A DNA stretch of 64,000 bases from an uncultured Bacteroidota bacterium. GTDB taxonomy: Bacteria; Bacteroidota; Bacteroidia; AKYH767-A; OLB10. Every line of letters begins with the position of its first letter. The first letter of the stretch is position 1. Of this stretch, positions 17,776-25,030 are shown piece after piece. A program made the translations under genes and the position numbers. Location of the stretch: the NCBI GenBank assembly GCA_900696575.1, contig CAADHD010000018.1, forward strand, positions 19,725 to 83,724. The letters are read 5' to 3'. The notes beneath the pieces were generated by a model that saw only the letters and a program-made list of their open reading frames with translations, had not been told where the DNA came from and ran no database searches.

Positions 17776-18441
17776 ATGACACATCTCGATACCGAATTAA
17801 AAGCGCTGAAGGAAGATATGCATGAAATGTTCAGGCTTGTCCTCTCACAGCTTGAAAAATCAAAAACCGCATTAATCAGTCTTGATAAAGATCTGGCGCG
17901 CGAAGTCATTGTGAACGAAAAGCGGGTCAACTCATTTGAATTGAAACTTGACCGCGATTGTGAAAACATTATTGCGCTTTTTAATCCCGTAGCGGTTGAC
18001 CTGCGCTTTGTGCTGGCATCGCTAAAAATAAACTCCAACCTCGAACGCATTGGCGATATTGCCGATGGTATTGCCAAGTTTGCGCTTAGCATTAAGCTTA
18101 TGCCCGAAAAAGAGTTGCTTGAAAAAACCCGTCTGGTCGAAATGTTTGATGTGTCGCTCGAAATGATGCGCGATGTAATGGCTGCTTATGAAAACGAAGA
18201 TACCAAATTAGCACGCAGCGTATTTAAGATGGATGATGTGCTTGACGAAATAAACCTGAATGCCAGCACATCCGTGGCCGAGTTTATTAAGTCCCATCAG
18301 GACCGTATTAACCAGAGCCTTTATGCACTTTCTACCATCCGTAAATTGGAGCGCGTAGGCGACCAGTGTAAAAACATTGCCGAAGAAATTATTTTTTATA
18401 TTGAAGCTAAAGTATTGAAGCACAGCAAAAAATTAAACTGA
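17776..18441 (+). CDS. phoU: Phosphate signalling protein PhoU
   Basis: 221 residues forming two PhoU three-helix bundles. Metal-binding and dimer motifs are visible: DRDCENIIALFNPVAVDLRFVLASLKINSNLERIGDIADGIA in the first half (the ERxGD-type motif) and IRKLERVGDQCKNIAEEIIFYIEA in the second. PhoU links the Pst transporter to the sensor kinase and represses the Pho response when phosphate is plentiful. It is the last gene of the unit; its 3' end overlaps the convergent HAD gene by nine bases. No phoB/phoR pair is in the window. Confidence 0.95.
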   Translation: MTHLDTELKALKEDMHEMFRLVLSQLEKSKTALISLDKDLAREVIVNEKRVNSFELKLDRDCENIIALFNPVAVDLRFVLASLKINSNLERIGDIADGIAKFALSIKLMPEKELLEKTRLVEMFDVSLEMMRDVMAAYENEDTKLARSVFKMDDVLDEINLNASTSVAEFIKSHQDRINQSLYALSTIRKLERVGDQCKNIAEEIIFYIEAKVLKHSKKLN

Positions 18442-19077
18442 TTGCTGTTGCCCTTCAAGCCATTCAGGAAGAAATTTTTCCAGAACCGTTTTAGTTAAAT
18501 CCAGATGCAGGGCTGTTAATCCTGCCCGCCAGGCTCCTTCCACATGCTGAATGCTGTCGTCAATAAATACAGTTTCTTCATAACTCAGATTATTTTCGCT
18601 CATCACCTTGTTAAAAATTTCCGCATCGGGTTTGCGCATGCCTACCTGAAAACTCAGGTAAATCTTTTCAAAAATTTTTTCGAGGCATCGCTCTCCGAAC
18701 CGAACACTGAGTTTGGCAGTAAAATAGCGGGTATGGATACTGTTGGTGTTGCTGAGCAGAAATAAGCGATACTTTTTCTTCAGCTCATGCAGAAAATCCA
18801 TTCTGGCCTGCGGAATACTGTTCACCATACTGTTCCATGCTGTATCTATCTGATCATCGGTTATTCCTTCAGGAAGGTATTTTCTTAGTTTATCCCGGAA
18901 TTGCTCATCGGTTATGCTGCCTTTTTCAAAATCATCAAAAAAAACGGCTTGTTCTTTTTTTGAATAAAGATTTTCAAACTTTTCCGCCCCTGACTTTCGG
19001 AACGATTCAGCCACCCGGTGATAATCCACATCAATTATTACCCCGCCAAAATCGAGGATTATGTTTTTCACTTTCAT
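18433..19077 (-). CDS. HAD-superfamily hydrolase
   Basis: 214 residues. HAD motifs: I, LDFGGVIIDVD (nucleophile Asp, with the second Asp replaced by Val as in some YihX-like members; check alignment); II, LLSNTN; III, RKPDAEIF; IV, VFIDDS. The cap is helical (subfamily IA). Close to the YihX/glucose-1-phosphatase-like group, which dephosphorylates small sugar or nucleotide phosphates. I chose the ATG at 19077, directly before VKNIILDFGG; the longer frame to 19140 adds 21 unlikely residues. It converges on phoU with a nine-base overlap. Confidence 0.82.
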   Translation of the reverse strand: MKVKNIILDFGGVIIDVDYHRVAESFRKSGAEKFENLYSKKEQAVFFDDFEKGSITDEQFRDKLRKYLPEGITDDQIDTAWNSMVNSIPQARMDFLHELKKKYRLFLLSNTNSIHTRYFTAKLSVRFGERCLEKIFEKIYLSFQVGMRKPDAEIFNKVMSENNLSYEETVFIDDSIQHVEGAWRAGLTALHLDLTKTVLEKFLPEWLEGQQQSV

Positions 19078-19201
19078 AAAAAAGGTGCGCAAATAAATGG
19101 AAGAAAGAAAACAGAAAAGCATATAAGTTCTAAAACACATTTATCCGGTAATGTAAAATCATTTTTCTCTTTAGTTTAAACAGGTTCCTATCTTTCGCCT
19201 C

Positions 19202-20191
19202 ATGATTAACCACTGGCTTGGCTTTACCGTCTGTCTTGTAGTAGTGCTGCTGGCCGGCAGCCGGCTTCCGTACTATGGAGATATGCTTGCAGAAAAAACC
19301 GGCCTCAGCCGGGCCTTCATCGGCCTGTTTCTGATGTCAGTTGTTACTTCCATCCCCGAAGTAATGGTGGGATTCAGCGCAGCAGTAATTGTTAAGTCAG
19401 CCAATCTGGCTGTGGGCGATATTCTCGGAAGCTGTGCTTTTAATTTATGCTTGCTTCCGCTTATGGAAATGCTTTCAAAATCTTCTAAACCATTGCTGAC
19501 ACGGGTTTCCAATACACACATGCTGGCTGCTTCGCTTAGTATTGTATTGCTGGCTTTAACCGGAGCCGGTATTTTTATATCGGGCAGTATTATGATTCTC
19601 CCGTTTATAGGGCTGAACAGCGTTCTTTTTGCATTGATTTACTTTCTGTCCCTGCGGATGATTTACCGGCAGCAGTCGGTTCATTCTGTCCCCGTTCGTA
19701 AAAATCAACAAACATCTGTACTTACAGTCAGGCAAATACTCATCCGATATTTTCTGTTCGCACTGATTACGGTAGCTGCCGCCCTGATGCTTCCTTATTT
19801 TGCAGAAACTATTGCCGTTGAAACAGGCTTAAGTTCTACTTTTGTTGGAACTATTTTTCTGGCCATCTCTACTTCATTGCCCGAAGTGATTGTTTCTATA
19901 GCAGCAGTACGCATGAACTCCGTTGACCTGGCTGTTGGAAACATTCTGGGCAGCAACATCTTCAACATTTTTATTCTGTTTCTTGACGATGTTTTTTATT
20001 CCAAAGGCTCTCTTCTGGCCGATGCTTCTGATACAAATCTGATTACAGTATTTGCAACCATCATTATGTCGGCTGTTATCATTGTAGGTATAACATTCCG
20101 AACCCAAACCAAGCGTTACCTGCTTGCCTGGGAATCTGTTCTAATCATTATTCTTTATCTGTTAAACATGTTCCTCCTCCTGCACCAATAG
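19202..20191 (+). CDS. Ca2+/cation antiporter (CaCA), sodium/calcium exchanger type
   Basis: 329 residues, ten transmembrane helices in two inverted halves. Each half holds an alpha-repeat: VVTSIPEVMVGFSAA with NLAVGDILGSCAFN in the first, and AISTSLPEVIVSIAA with DLAVGNILGSNIFN in the second. The two Glu residues (in IPEV and LPEV) coordinate the ion. It exchanges Ca2+ (or another cation) for Na+ or H+ across the inner membrane. A TATCTTTC element sits five bases before the ATG. Single-gene unit or first gene before mnmG (67-base gap). Confidence 0.9.
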   Translation: MINHWLGFTVCLVVVLLAGSRLPYYGDMLAEKTGLSRAFIGLFLMSVVTSIPEVMVGFSAAVIVKSANLAVGDILGSCAFNLCLLPLMEMLSKSSKPLLTRVSNTHMLAASLSIVLLALTGAGIFISGSIMILPFIGLNSVLFALIYFLSLRMIYRQQSVHSVPVRKNQQTSVLTVRQILIRYFLFALITVAAALMLPYFAETIAVETGLSSTFVGTIFLAISTSLPEVIVSIAAVRMNSVDLAVGNILGSNIFNIFILFLDDVFYSKGSLLADASDTNLITVFATIIMSAVIIVGITFRTQTKRYLLAWESVLIIILYLLNMFLLLHQ

Positions 20192-20246
20192 CAATGCACC
20201 TGCTTCCTGCTTGCGTTTCACTATCTCTTAGCTGCCAACTACATCC

Positions 20247-20254
20247 TATCTTTG
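20247..20254 (+). promoter_or_regulatory. -7 promoter element directly before the mnmG start
   Basis: TATCTTTG matches TAnnTTTG and ends four bases before the GTG start of mnmG. Transcription would begin at or inside the start codon, giving a leaderless or almost leaderless message. The same words with the same spacing precede purL. Confidence 0.5.
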
Positions 20255-20258
20255 CCCC

Positions 20259-22127
20259 GTGGTTCAGTATGATGTTATTGCAGTTGGAGCCGGTCATGCC
20301 GGCTGCGAGGCCGCTGCTGCAGCCGCTCGCCTTGGCTCTAAAGTTCTTGTTGTAACCATGAACATGCAAACCATCGGTCAGATGAGTTGTAACCCGGCCA
20401 TGGGGGGCATAGCTAAAGGCCAGATAATCAGGGAAATAGATGCGCTTGGGGGCCTCTCAGGAATCATTACCGATAAAACTGCCATCCAGTTCCGGATGTT
20501 GAATCGTTCTAAAGGTCCGGCTATGTGGAGCCCCCGTTCGCAAAACGACCGATGGCGATTTGCTGAAGAATGGCGATTGGCATTGGAGCGCATTCAAAAC
20601 ATTAACTTTTACCAGGATATGGTCTCCTCCATTATAGTTGAAGGAAACAAAGCAACCGGAATTATTACCGCAACGGGCGAAACCTTTAAAGCCAAAGCTG
20701 TGGTATTGACTAACGGCACTTTTCTTAACGGACTTATACATATTGGCGAAAAACACTTTGGTGGCGGCCGTGCCGGAGAAAAAGCAGCAACCGGAATTAC
20801 AGCTTCATTAAATGCTCTTGGCTTCCGTTCCGGACGAATGAAAACCGGCACTCCTCCCCGAATTGACGGAAGAACCATTGACTATTCAAAAATGGAAGAA
20901 CAGAAAGGCGATGTAAATCCAGGCAAGTTTTCATTCAGCGATGAAACCCGGCCGGTTGAAAACCAAATGAGTTGTTTTATAACCTATACCAACTCTCGGG
21001 TTCATGATGCTTTGCGCGAAGGTTTCGGCCGTTCTCCAATGTTTAATGGTGCTATTGAAGGCACAGGGCCACGATATTGCCCCTCCATCGAAGATAAAAT
21101 TATCCGTTTTTCAGAGCGTGAGCGTCATCAGCTTTTTGTTGAGCCGGAAGGAAGACAAACCATCGAAATTTACCTTAATGGCTTTTCTACTTCGCTTCCT
21201 ATCGAAGTTCAGCAGAAAGCCCTTAACCTGATTCCTGGACTTGAAAAAGCTAAAATTTTCCGGCCGGGATATGCCATCGAATACGATTACTTCCCCCCCG
21301 ACCAACTTCATCATACACTTGAAACAAAACTGATTGAGAATCTCTACTTTGCCGGCCAGATTAACGGAACAACCGGCTATGAAGAAGCCGCTTGCCAGGG
21401 TCTGTTGGCAGGCATAAATGCACATTTGAAAATTAACGAAAGAGAGCCTTTTATTCTTAAAAGGCACGAAGCTTACATTGGTGTGCTGATTGACGACTTG
21501 ATTACAAAAGGAACAGAAGAGCCCTACCGCATGTTCACTTCCAGGGCCGAACACAGGTCTTTGCTTAGGCAAGATAATGCCGACATTCGTCTTACGCCCC
21601 TTGGTTTTAAAATGGGACTTGCCTCTGAAGAACGTTACAATAAAGCCCTGCGAAAACAGGAACAGGCAGCACTTTTAACAGAGTTCATGAAGGAGGTAAA
21701 CATTACCCCCGAAGAAGCCAACCCAATGCTCGTTTCACGTGAAACCGATGCCCTTTCAGTAAAAACAAAACTTCACAACTTATTACTCAGACCTCAGGTT
21801 TTTATGGATAACCTTGTCTCTGTTTCAGAACCACTTAGCGCTTTTCTTAGCGATAATTGTATATCCAATGATGTTATTGAAGAGGCTACCATAAACATCA
21901 AGTACAACCATTACATTGAAAAAGAAAAGGAGTTTGCCGAACGTCTCAATCGCTTCGAAGACATTATCCTCCATACCGATTTTAACTACCATGACCTGCC
22001 TTCTTTAAGCTATGAAGCAAGGCAGAAGCTCACTAACATTAAACCCCGTACTATTGGCCAGGCTTCGCGCATCAGCGGAGTTTCTCCTGCCGATATTTCT
22101 GTGCTCCTCGTTTATGTCGGTAAATAA
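20259..22127 (+). CDS. mnmG: tRNA uridine-5-carboxymethylaminomethyl modification enzyme MnmG
   Basis: 622 residues, usual length for the family. Together with MnmE it modifies the wobble uridine of certain tRNAs using FAD, NADH and methylene-tetrahydrofolate. The FAD-binding start VIAVGAGHAGCEAAAAAARLG, the cysteine motif CNPAMGGIAKG, RMKTGTPPRI and the C-terminal RPRTIGQASRISGVSPADISVL-like segment identify it. The start is GTG, fixed by the family N-terminus. One parS-like palindrome lies within the gene (codons 492-496, VSRET). In many bacteria mnmG is close to the replication origin. The stop overlaps the downstream methyltransferase start by 14 bases. Confidence 0.97.
   Translation: MVQYDVIAVGAGHAGCEAAAAAARLGSKVLVVTMNMQTIGQMSCNPAMGGIAKGQIIREIDALGGLSGIITDKTAIQFRMLNRSKGPAMWSPRSQNDRWRFAEEWRLALERIQNINFYQDMVSSIIVEGNKATGIITATGETFKAKAVVLTNGTFLNGLIHIGEKHFGGGRAGEKAATGITASLNALGFRSGRMKTGTPPRIDGRTIDYSKMEEQKGDVNPGKFSFSDETRPVENQMSCFITYTNSRVHDALREGFGRSPMFNGAIEGTGPRYCPSIEDKIIRFSERERHQLFVEPEGRQTIEIYLNGFSTSLPIEVQQKALNLIPGLEKAKIFRPGYAIEYDYFPPDQLHHTLETKLIENLYFAGQINGTTGYEEAACQGLLAGINAHLKINEREPFILKRHEAYIGVLIDDLITKGTEEPYRMFTSRAEHRSLLRQDNADIRLTPLGFKMGLASEERYNKALRKQEQAALLTEFMKEVNITPEEANPMLVSRETDALSVKTKLHNLLLRPQVFMDNLVSVSEPLSAFLSDNCISNDVIEEATINIKYNHYIEKEKEFAERLNRFEDIILHTDFNYHDLPSLSYEARQKLTNIKPRTIGQASRISGVSPADISVLLVYVGK
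21732..21745. promoter_or_regulatory. parS-like site 1 (inside mnmG)
   Basis: GTTTCACGTGAAAC, a perfect 14-base palindrome and the core of the canonical bacterial parS site bound by ParB. Here it encodes VSRET in mnmG, so it is compatible with the protein sequence. Confidence 0.75.
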
Positions 22128-23052
22128 TGCGTTTCACGTGAAACAGGCGCAGGAATCTCTTTCTGCTTGCCCGGTTTGTAATGCTTCTCTAAACGCCTTT
22201 ATCTCTGCCAAAGACTTTACCGTTTCACATGAAACATTCGGCATTATGAAGTGTACAGACTGCTCTCTTCTTATTACCAATCCAAGACCCGACATTAATT
22301 CCATCGGCAAATACTACCAAAGCGAAGATTACATCTCACACTCCGCCACTTCAAAAGGGTTGATTAATAAACTTTACAAAACAGCCAAATCATTCAGCAT
22401 TAACAATAAATGCAGATTGGTTTTAAAAATCTCAGGCAAAAAGACCGGACAAATACTTGACTACGGCTGCGGGCGTGGCGATTTTATTCTTTCCATGAAA
22501 CAGAAAGGCTGGGTTATTAATGGGGCAGAGCCTGATGAAAAAGCTGCACAAGCCGCAAGCCTGCAATGCAGCATAAAAATTATTTCGCCCGATGATGTTT
22601 TCTCCTTGCCCGACTCATCCTTTGATGTTATTACCCTCTGGCATGTTCTTGAACATGTTCACCGGCTTAACGAAACCGTTGCCAAACTAAGAACGCTACT
22701 TAAGCCTGATGGCATTCTCATTATTGCCGTTCCCAATTACGAAAGTTTTGATGCCCGATTCTATAAAGAACATTGGGCTGCGTTTGATGTTCCCCGCCAT
22801 CTTTATCATTTCAGCCATAAAGCCATGAATGCTATGCTCAAGCAACACCATTTAAATTGCTTTGTGGTAAAACCTATGGTACTCGATGCATTTTATGTAT
22901 CCATGCTCAGCGAGAAATACCGCCACTCTGCTTTGGGGATAATAAAAGGCTTTTTAATTGGCTTGTTATCTGATATTCAAGCAATTACAAGTGGCAATTG
23001 GTCCAGTTTGATTTATGTTTGCCATTCCGGAAATCATCATCATAATTCATGA
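22114..23052 (+). CDS. Class I SAM-dependent methyltransferase with N-terminal zinc-binding cysteines
   Basis: 312 residues. The N-terminus has two CxxC pairs (CPVC at 19-22 and CTDC at 47-50) followed by SLLITNPRP, a common zinc-ribbon lead-in to Methyltransf_23-type enzymes acting on sugars or cell-surface precursors. The SAM motif is ILDYGCGRGDF (about 114-124), then DVITLWHVLEHV. A hydrophobic C-terminal segment (ALGIIKGFLIGLLSD) may touch the membrane. I chose the ATG at 22114, 14 bases inside mnmG, since the longer frame to 22012 is buried in mnmG. Two parS-like palindromes fall in its first 45 codons. It overlaps the DUF354 gene by four bases; both may act in surface polysaccharide synthesis. 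Confidence 0.82.
   Translation: MSVNNAFHVKQAQESLSACPVCNASLNAFISAKDFTVSHETFGIMKCTDCSLLITNPRPDINSIGKYYQSEDYISHSATSKGLINKLYKTAKSFSINNKCRLVLKISGKKTGQILDYGCGRGDFILSMKQKGWVINGAEPDEKAAQAASLQCSIKIISPDDVFSLPDSSFDVITLWHVLEHVHRLNETVAKLRTLLKPDGILIIAVPNYESFDARFYKEHWAAFDVPRHLYHFSHKAMNAMLKQHHLNCFVVKPMVLDAFYVSMLSEKYRHSALGIIKGFLIGLLSDIQAITSGNWSSLIYVCHSGNHHHNS
22131..22144. promoter_or_regulatory. parS-like site 2
   Basis: GTTTCACGTGAAAC, identical to site 1 and 399 bases from it. It starts three bases after the mnmG stop and lies in codons 6-11 of the methyltransferase gene. With flanks it reads CGTTTCACGTGAAACA, 15 of 16 bases of the classical parS. Confidence 0.78.
22222..22235. promoter_or_regulatory. parS-like site 3 (one mismatch)
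   Basis: GTTTCACATGAAAC differs from the perfect site by one central base (CATG for CGTG). It is 91 bases from site 2 and encodes VSHET in the methyltransferase. Confidence 0.6.
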
Positions 23053-24104
23053 GCCGACCGCATAAAATCCTCTTTTATCTCGGCCATCCGGCTCATTATC
23101 ATTTTTTCAGCCGTGTATTCAAAACGCTCAACCCTGAGCAATACACCATCGTCATTAAAACCAAAGATGTTCTCGAGCAATTACTCCGCGAAAACAACTT
23201 ACCCTATGTCAACATTGATGCAGAAGCCATGGGAGCTGGCCGCAGCTTTTTACGCATGCTTGCCGACCTGCTTAACCGTTCTTATCAAATCGGCAAACTG
23301 GCACGTAAACATCGTGCCACCCTGTTAGTCGCCAGTGCTGTTGAAGTGGCAGTAATCGGGAAGATATTCCGCATCCCTTCCTATGTTTTTTTTGAAGACG
23401 ACTTCGAAAAAATAAAACCCTTTGCAAAAATTGCCGGCCCGCTGGCCAGCCATCTTGTTTGCCCCGATTGCTGCAGTGCATGGAAATGGAATCATAAAAA
23501 AATCGGTTATAACGGATATCATGAACTGGCCTATTTGCATCCCGATCATTTTACACCTGATGAAAGCATTGCTTACCGCGTTCTCAAAAAAGGAAAAAAG
23601 AATTTCCTGCTCCGCTTTTCGCAATTAGGAGCCTATCACGATAAGGGCATCTCTGGGCTTACCGATGATAAAGCCAATCTGCTTGTCAGCATGCTCAGTC
23701 CTCATGGACGGGTTATGATTACCTCTGAGCGCCCCCTGCCGCCATCGCTCGAACCTTACCGCATCCAAATCAAAGCATCCGATATTCACCACGTGCTTGC
23801 TTTTGCCGATATTTATATTGGCGACAGCCAAACCATGACTGCCGAAGCAGCCGTACTCGGAACTCCGGCCTTACGTTATAACGATTTTGTAAGAGAGTTG
23901 AGCTATCTCGAAGAACTGGAATTTCGTTATGATCTTACTTATGGTTTCAAAACTACCGATTTTGACGGCCTCCTTAACAAAGCCCGCCAGCTCCTCACCA
24001 TGCCCGATATAAAAAATACCTGGTCTGTAAAACGAAATAAAATGCTCACCGAAAAAATCAATGTGGCAGCATTTTTTACAGAAGTGCTTACAAAAACAAA
24101 ATAA
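23049..24104 (+). CDS. DUF354-family protein (GT-B-like fold)
   Basis: 351 residues. DUF354 hallmarks: LGHPAHYHFFSRVF at the N-terminus and GDSQTMTAEAAVLGTPALRYNDFV near the C-terminus, in a fold related to UDP-GlcNAc 2-epimerase and GT-B glycosyltransferases. Function is not established; many members occur in surface-polysaccharide gene sets, which suits the coupled upstream methyltransferase (ATGA overlap). Residues around 105-135 (YVFFEDDFEKIKPFAKIAGP) are typical. No terminator is obvious after the stop. Confidence 0.8.
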   Translation: MSRPHKILFYLGHPAHYHFFSRVFKTLNPEQYTIVIKTKDVLEQLLRENNLPYVNIDAEAMGAGRSFLRMLADLLNRSYQIGKLARKHRATLLVASAVEVAVIGKIFRIPSYVFFEDDFEKIKPFAKIAGPLASHLVCPDCCSAWKWNHKKIGYNGYHELAYLHPDHFTPDESIAYRVLKKGKKNFLLRFSQLGAYHDKGISGLTDDKANLLVSMLSPHGRVMITSERPLPPSLEPYRIQIKASDIHHVLAFADIYIGDSQTMTAEAAVLGTPALRYNDFVRELSYLEELEFRYDLTYGFKTTDFDGLLNKARQLLTMPDIKNTWSVKRNKMLTEKINVAAFFTEVLTKTK

Positions 24105-24319
24105 TAAAAGAATCTACCAGCATTGTTACAAAACCCCAAAAACGTAACGATTCTATTCCATAATTTTTTATGCATGAGCCCCGTTTGCAGTTCTTTGCAA
24201 GCGGTTGTTTTCTGTTGCAAATCCCGCTATTTTAAGAGGGAGCTTTCACCCCCCGCCTTTTCACACATTCCCTTACACATGCTGGCTGAGTTTCAATCCG
24301 GCATGGTCAGTTACTTTTT

Positions 24320-24390
24320 CCCCTCTGTGTGTACACTTGTGTGAATGCGAGAGGGGGCGCGTTTGTTTGTACGGCTGCAGGGATGTGTCC
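24320..24390 (+). repeat. Imperfect ~70-base repeat unit, copy 1
   Basis: Begins CCCCTCTGTG, carries an inverted pair CCCCTCT (24320-24326) and AGAGGGG (24350-24356), then GCGCGTTTGTTTGTACGG and CTGCAGGGATGTGTCC. It could fold as a seven-base-pair stem with a 23-base loop. Related to copy 2, about 154 bases downstream. Confidence 0.6.
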
Positions 24391-24472
24391 TTTCCGTCAT
24401 AACAAACCTATACCTAAAAATCGTCACTGCTATCTCGTCAGTAATGTTTAACGGGTGATATCCCCTCTACTT

Positions 24473-24545
24473 CCCCTCTGTGCTGTAGGCTTTGCGCGCT
24501 GGCGAGAGGGGGCGCGTTTGCTTGTGCGGATGCAGGTGTGTGTCC
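24473..24545 (+). repeat. Imperfect ~70-base repeat unit, copy 2
   Basis: Same plan as copy 1: CCCCTCT (24473-24479) and AGAGGGG (24505-24511), then GCGCGTTTGCTTGTGCGG and ATGCAGGTGTGTGTCC. Loop and flanks have diverged. All three frames over the unit give cysteine- and arginine-rich peptides unlike normal proteins, so it is not coding. Confidence 0.6.
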
Positions 24546-24590
24546 ATTTTCTTAACCACACATACAATACCTCGCCTGTTACATCGTGCT

Positions 24591-24619
24591 TGTCATGCCG
24601 AGGTAAGAGGCATCTCCCC
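24591..24619 (+). repeat. Dispersed-repeat-like word (GTCATGCCGAGG...GGCATCTC)
   Basis: TGTCATGCCGAGGTAAGAGG followed by CATCTCCCCC resembles the short GTCATnCCGA...GGnATCTC elements scattered between genes in many Bacteroidota. GAGGCATCTC is a common end of such elements. Only one copy is in the window, so the call rests on recollection of the motif. Confidence 0.4.
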
Positions 24620-25018
24620 CAAACATTCCCGTCAGGCATTTCCCAACGGTAGCCAACGGTTCCCAACGATTTTTTAATTATTTCATTTTCAGATACTTAA
24701 ATCGCAGGCCTCCATTTCTAACCCGCAAAACCACTCCATAAGCCCTTTACATCCACAAATAATCTGTTCTCCGGCAGGAGTATTCACTTACTCAAAAGGG
24801 GTATTTCGTTAGCGGGCAGGGGTATTTCATTTATCATCAACAGTTTACCGTTTCTCGCCTTCGCGTAATTCCTTTGCGCCCATCCCTGATTCATTCCTCT
24901 CCTTCCATATCCGTTCTACCCCCTCCCATATTCCCTCCTTTGCGCAGGGTATGCAGTTAATTCATAAATCAAAAATTGTGAGTCCTTAATCGTGCATCCT
25001 CATCTTATTCCCCCCTGC

Positions 25019-25026
25019 TATCTTTG
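25019..25026 (+). promoter_or_regulatory. -7 promoter element directly before the purL start
   Basis: TATCTTTG, exact TAnnTTTG match, four bases before the chosen ATG (25031). The sequence CTATCTTTGCCCC is identical to that before mnmG. A start of transcription here would make the purL message almost leaderless, and supports 25031 over the upstream ATG at 24992. Confidence 0.5.
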
Positions 25027-25030
25027 CCCC

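Larger units (their letters stand above)
24105..25018. other. 0.9-kb non-coding region with decayed repeats
   Basis: No credible gene: the open frames here are short, biased in composition, and run through the repeats described separately. The first 200 bases hold a C-rich tract (24246-24260). Two related repeat units occupy 24319-24390 and 24472-24545, and a dispersed-repeat word occurs at 24591-24619. Further along are CCCAACG repeats (24649-24668), the decamer GGGGTATTTC twice (24799 and 24821), and a C/T-rich stretch before the purL promoter. The two repeat units share about 50 of 70 bases by eye. No tRNA and no good DnaA box was found. Confidence 0.6.

Noticed and set aside
24320..24545. 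Possible CRISPR-like repeat array
   Set aside because: There are only two diverged units of about 70 bases, about 154 bases apart, with no spacers of even length and no cas gene.
24448..24677. Short frames on both strands within the 24.1-25.0 kb gap (for example 24448-24666 minus and 24492-24677 plus)
   Set aside because: They run through the duplicated hairpin unit and the dispersed-repeat word, giving Cys/Arg-rich peptides of the kind produced by non-coding repeats.
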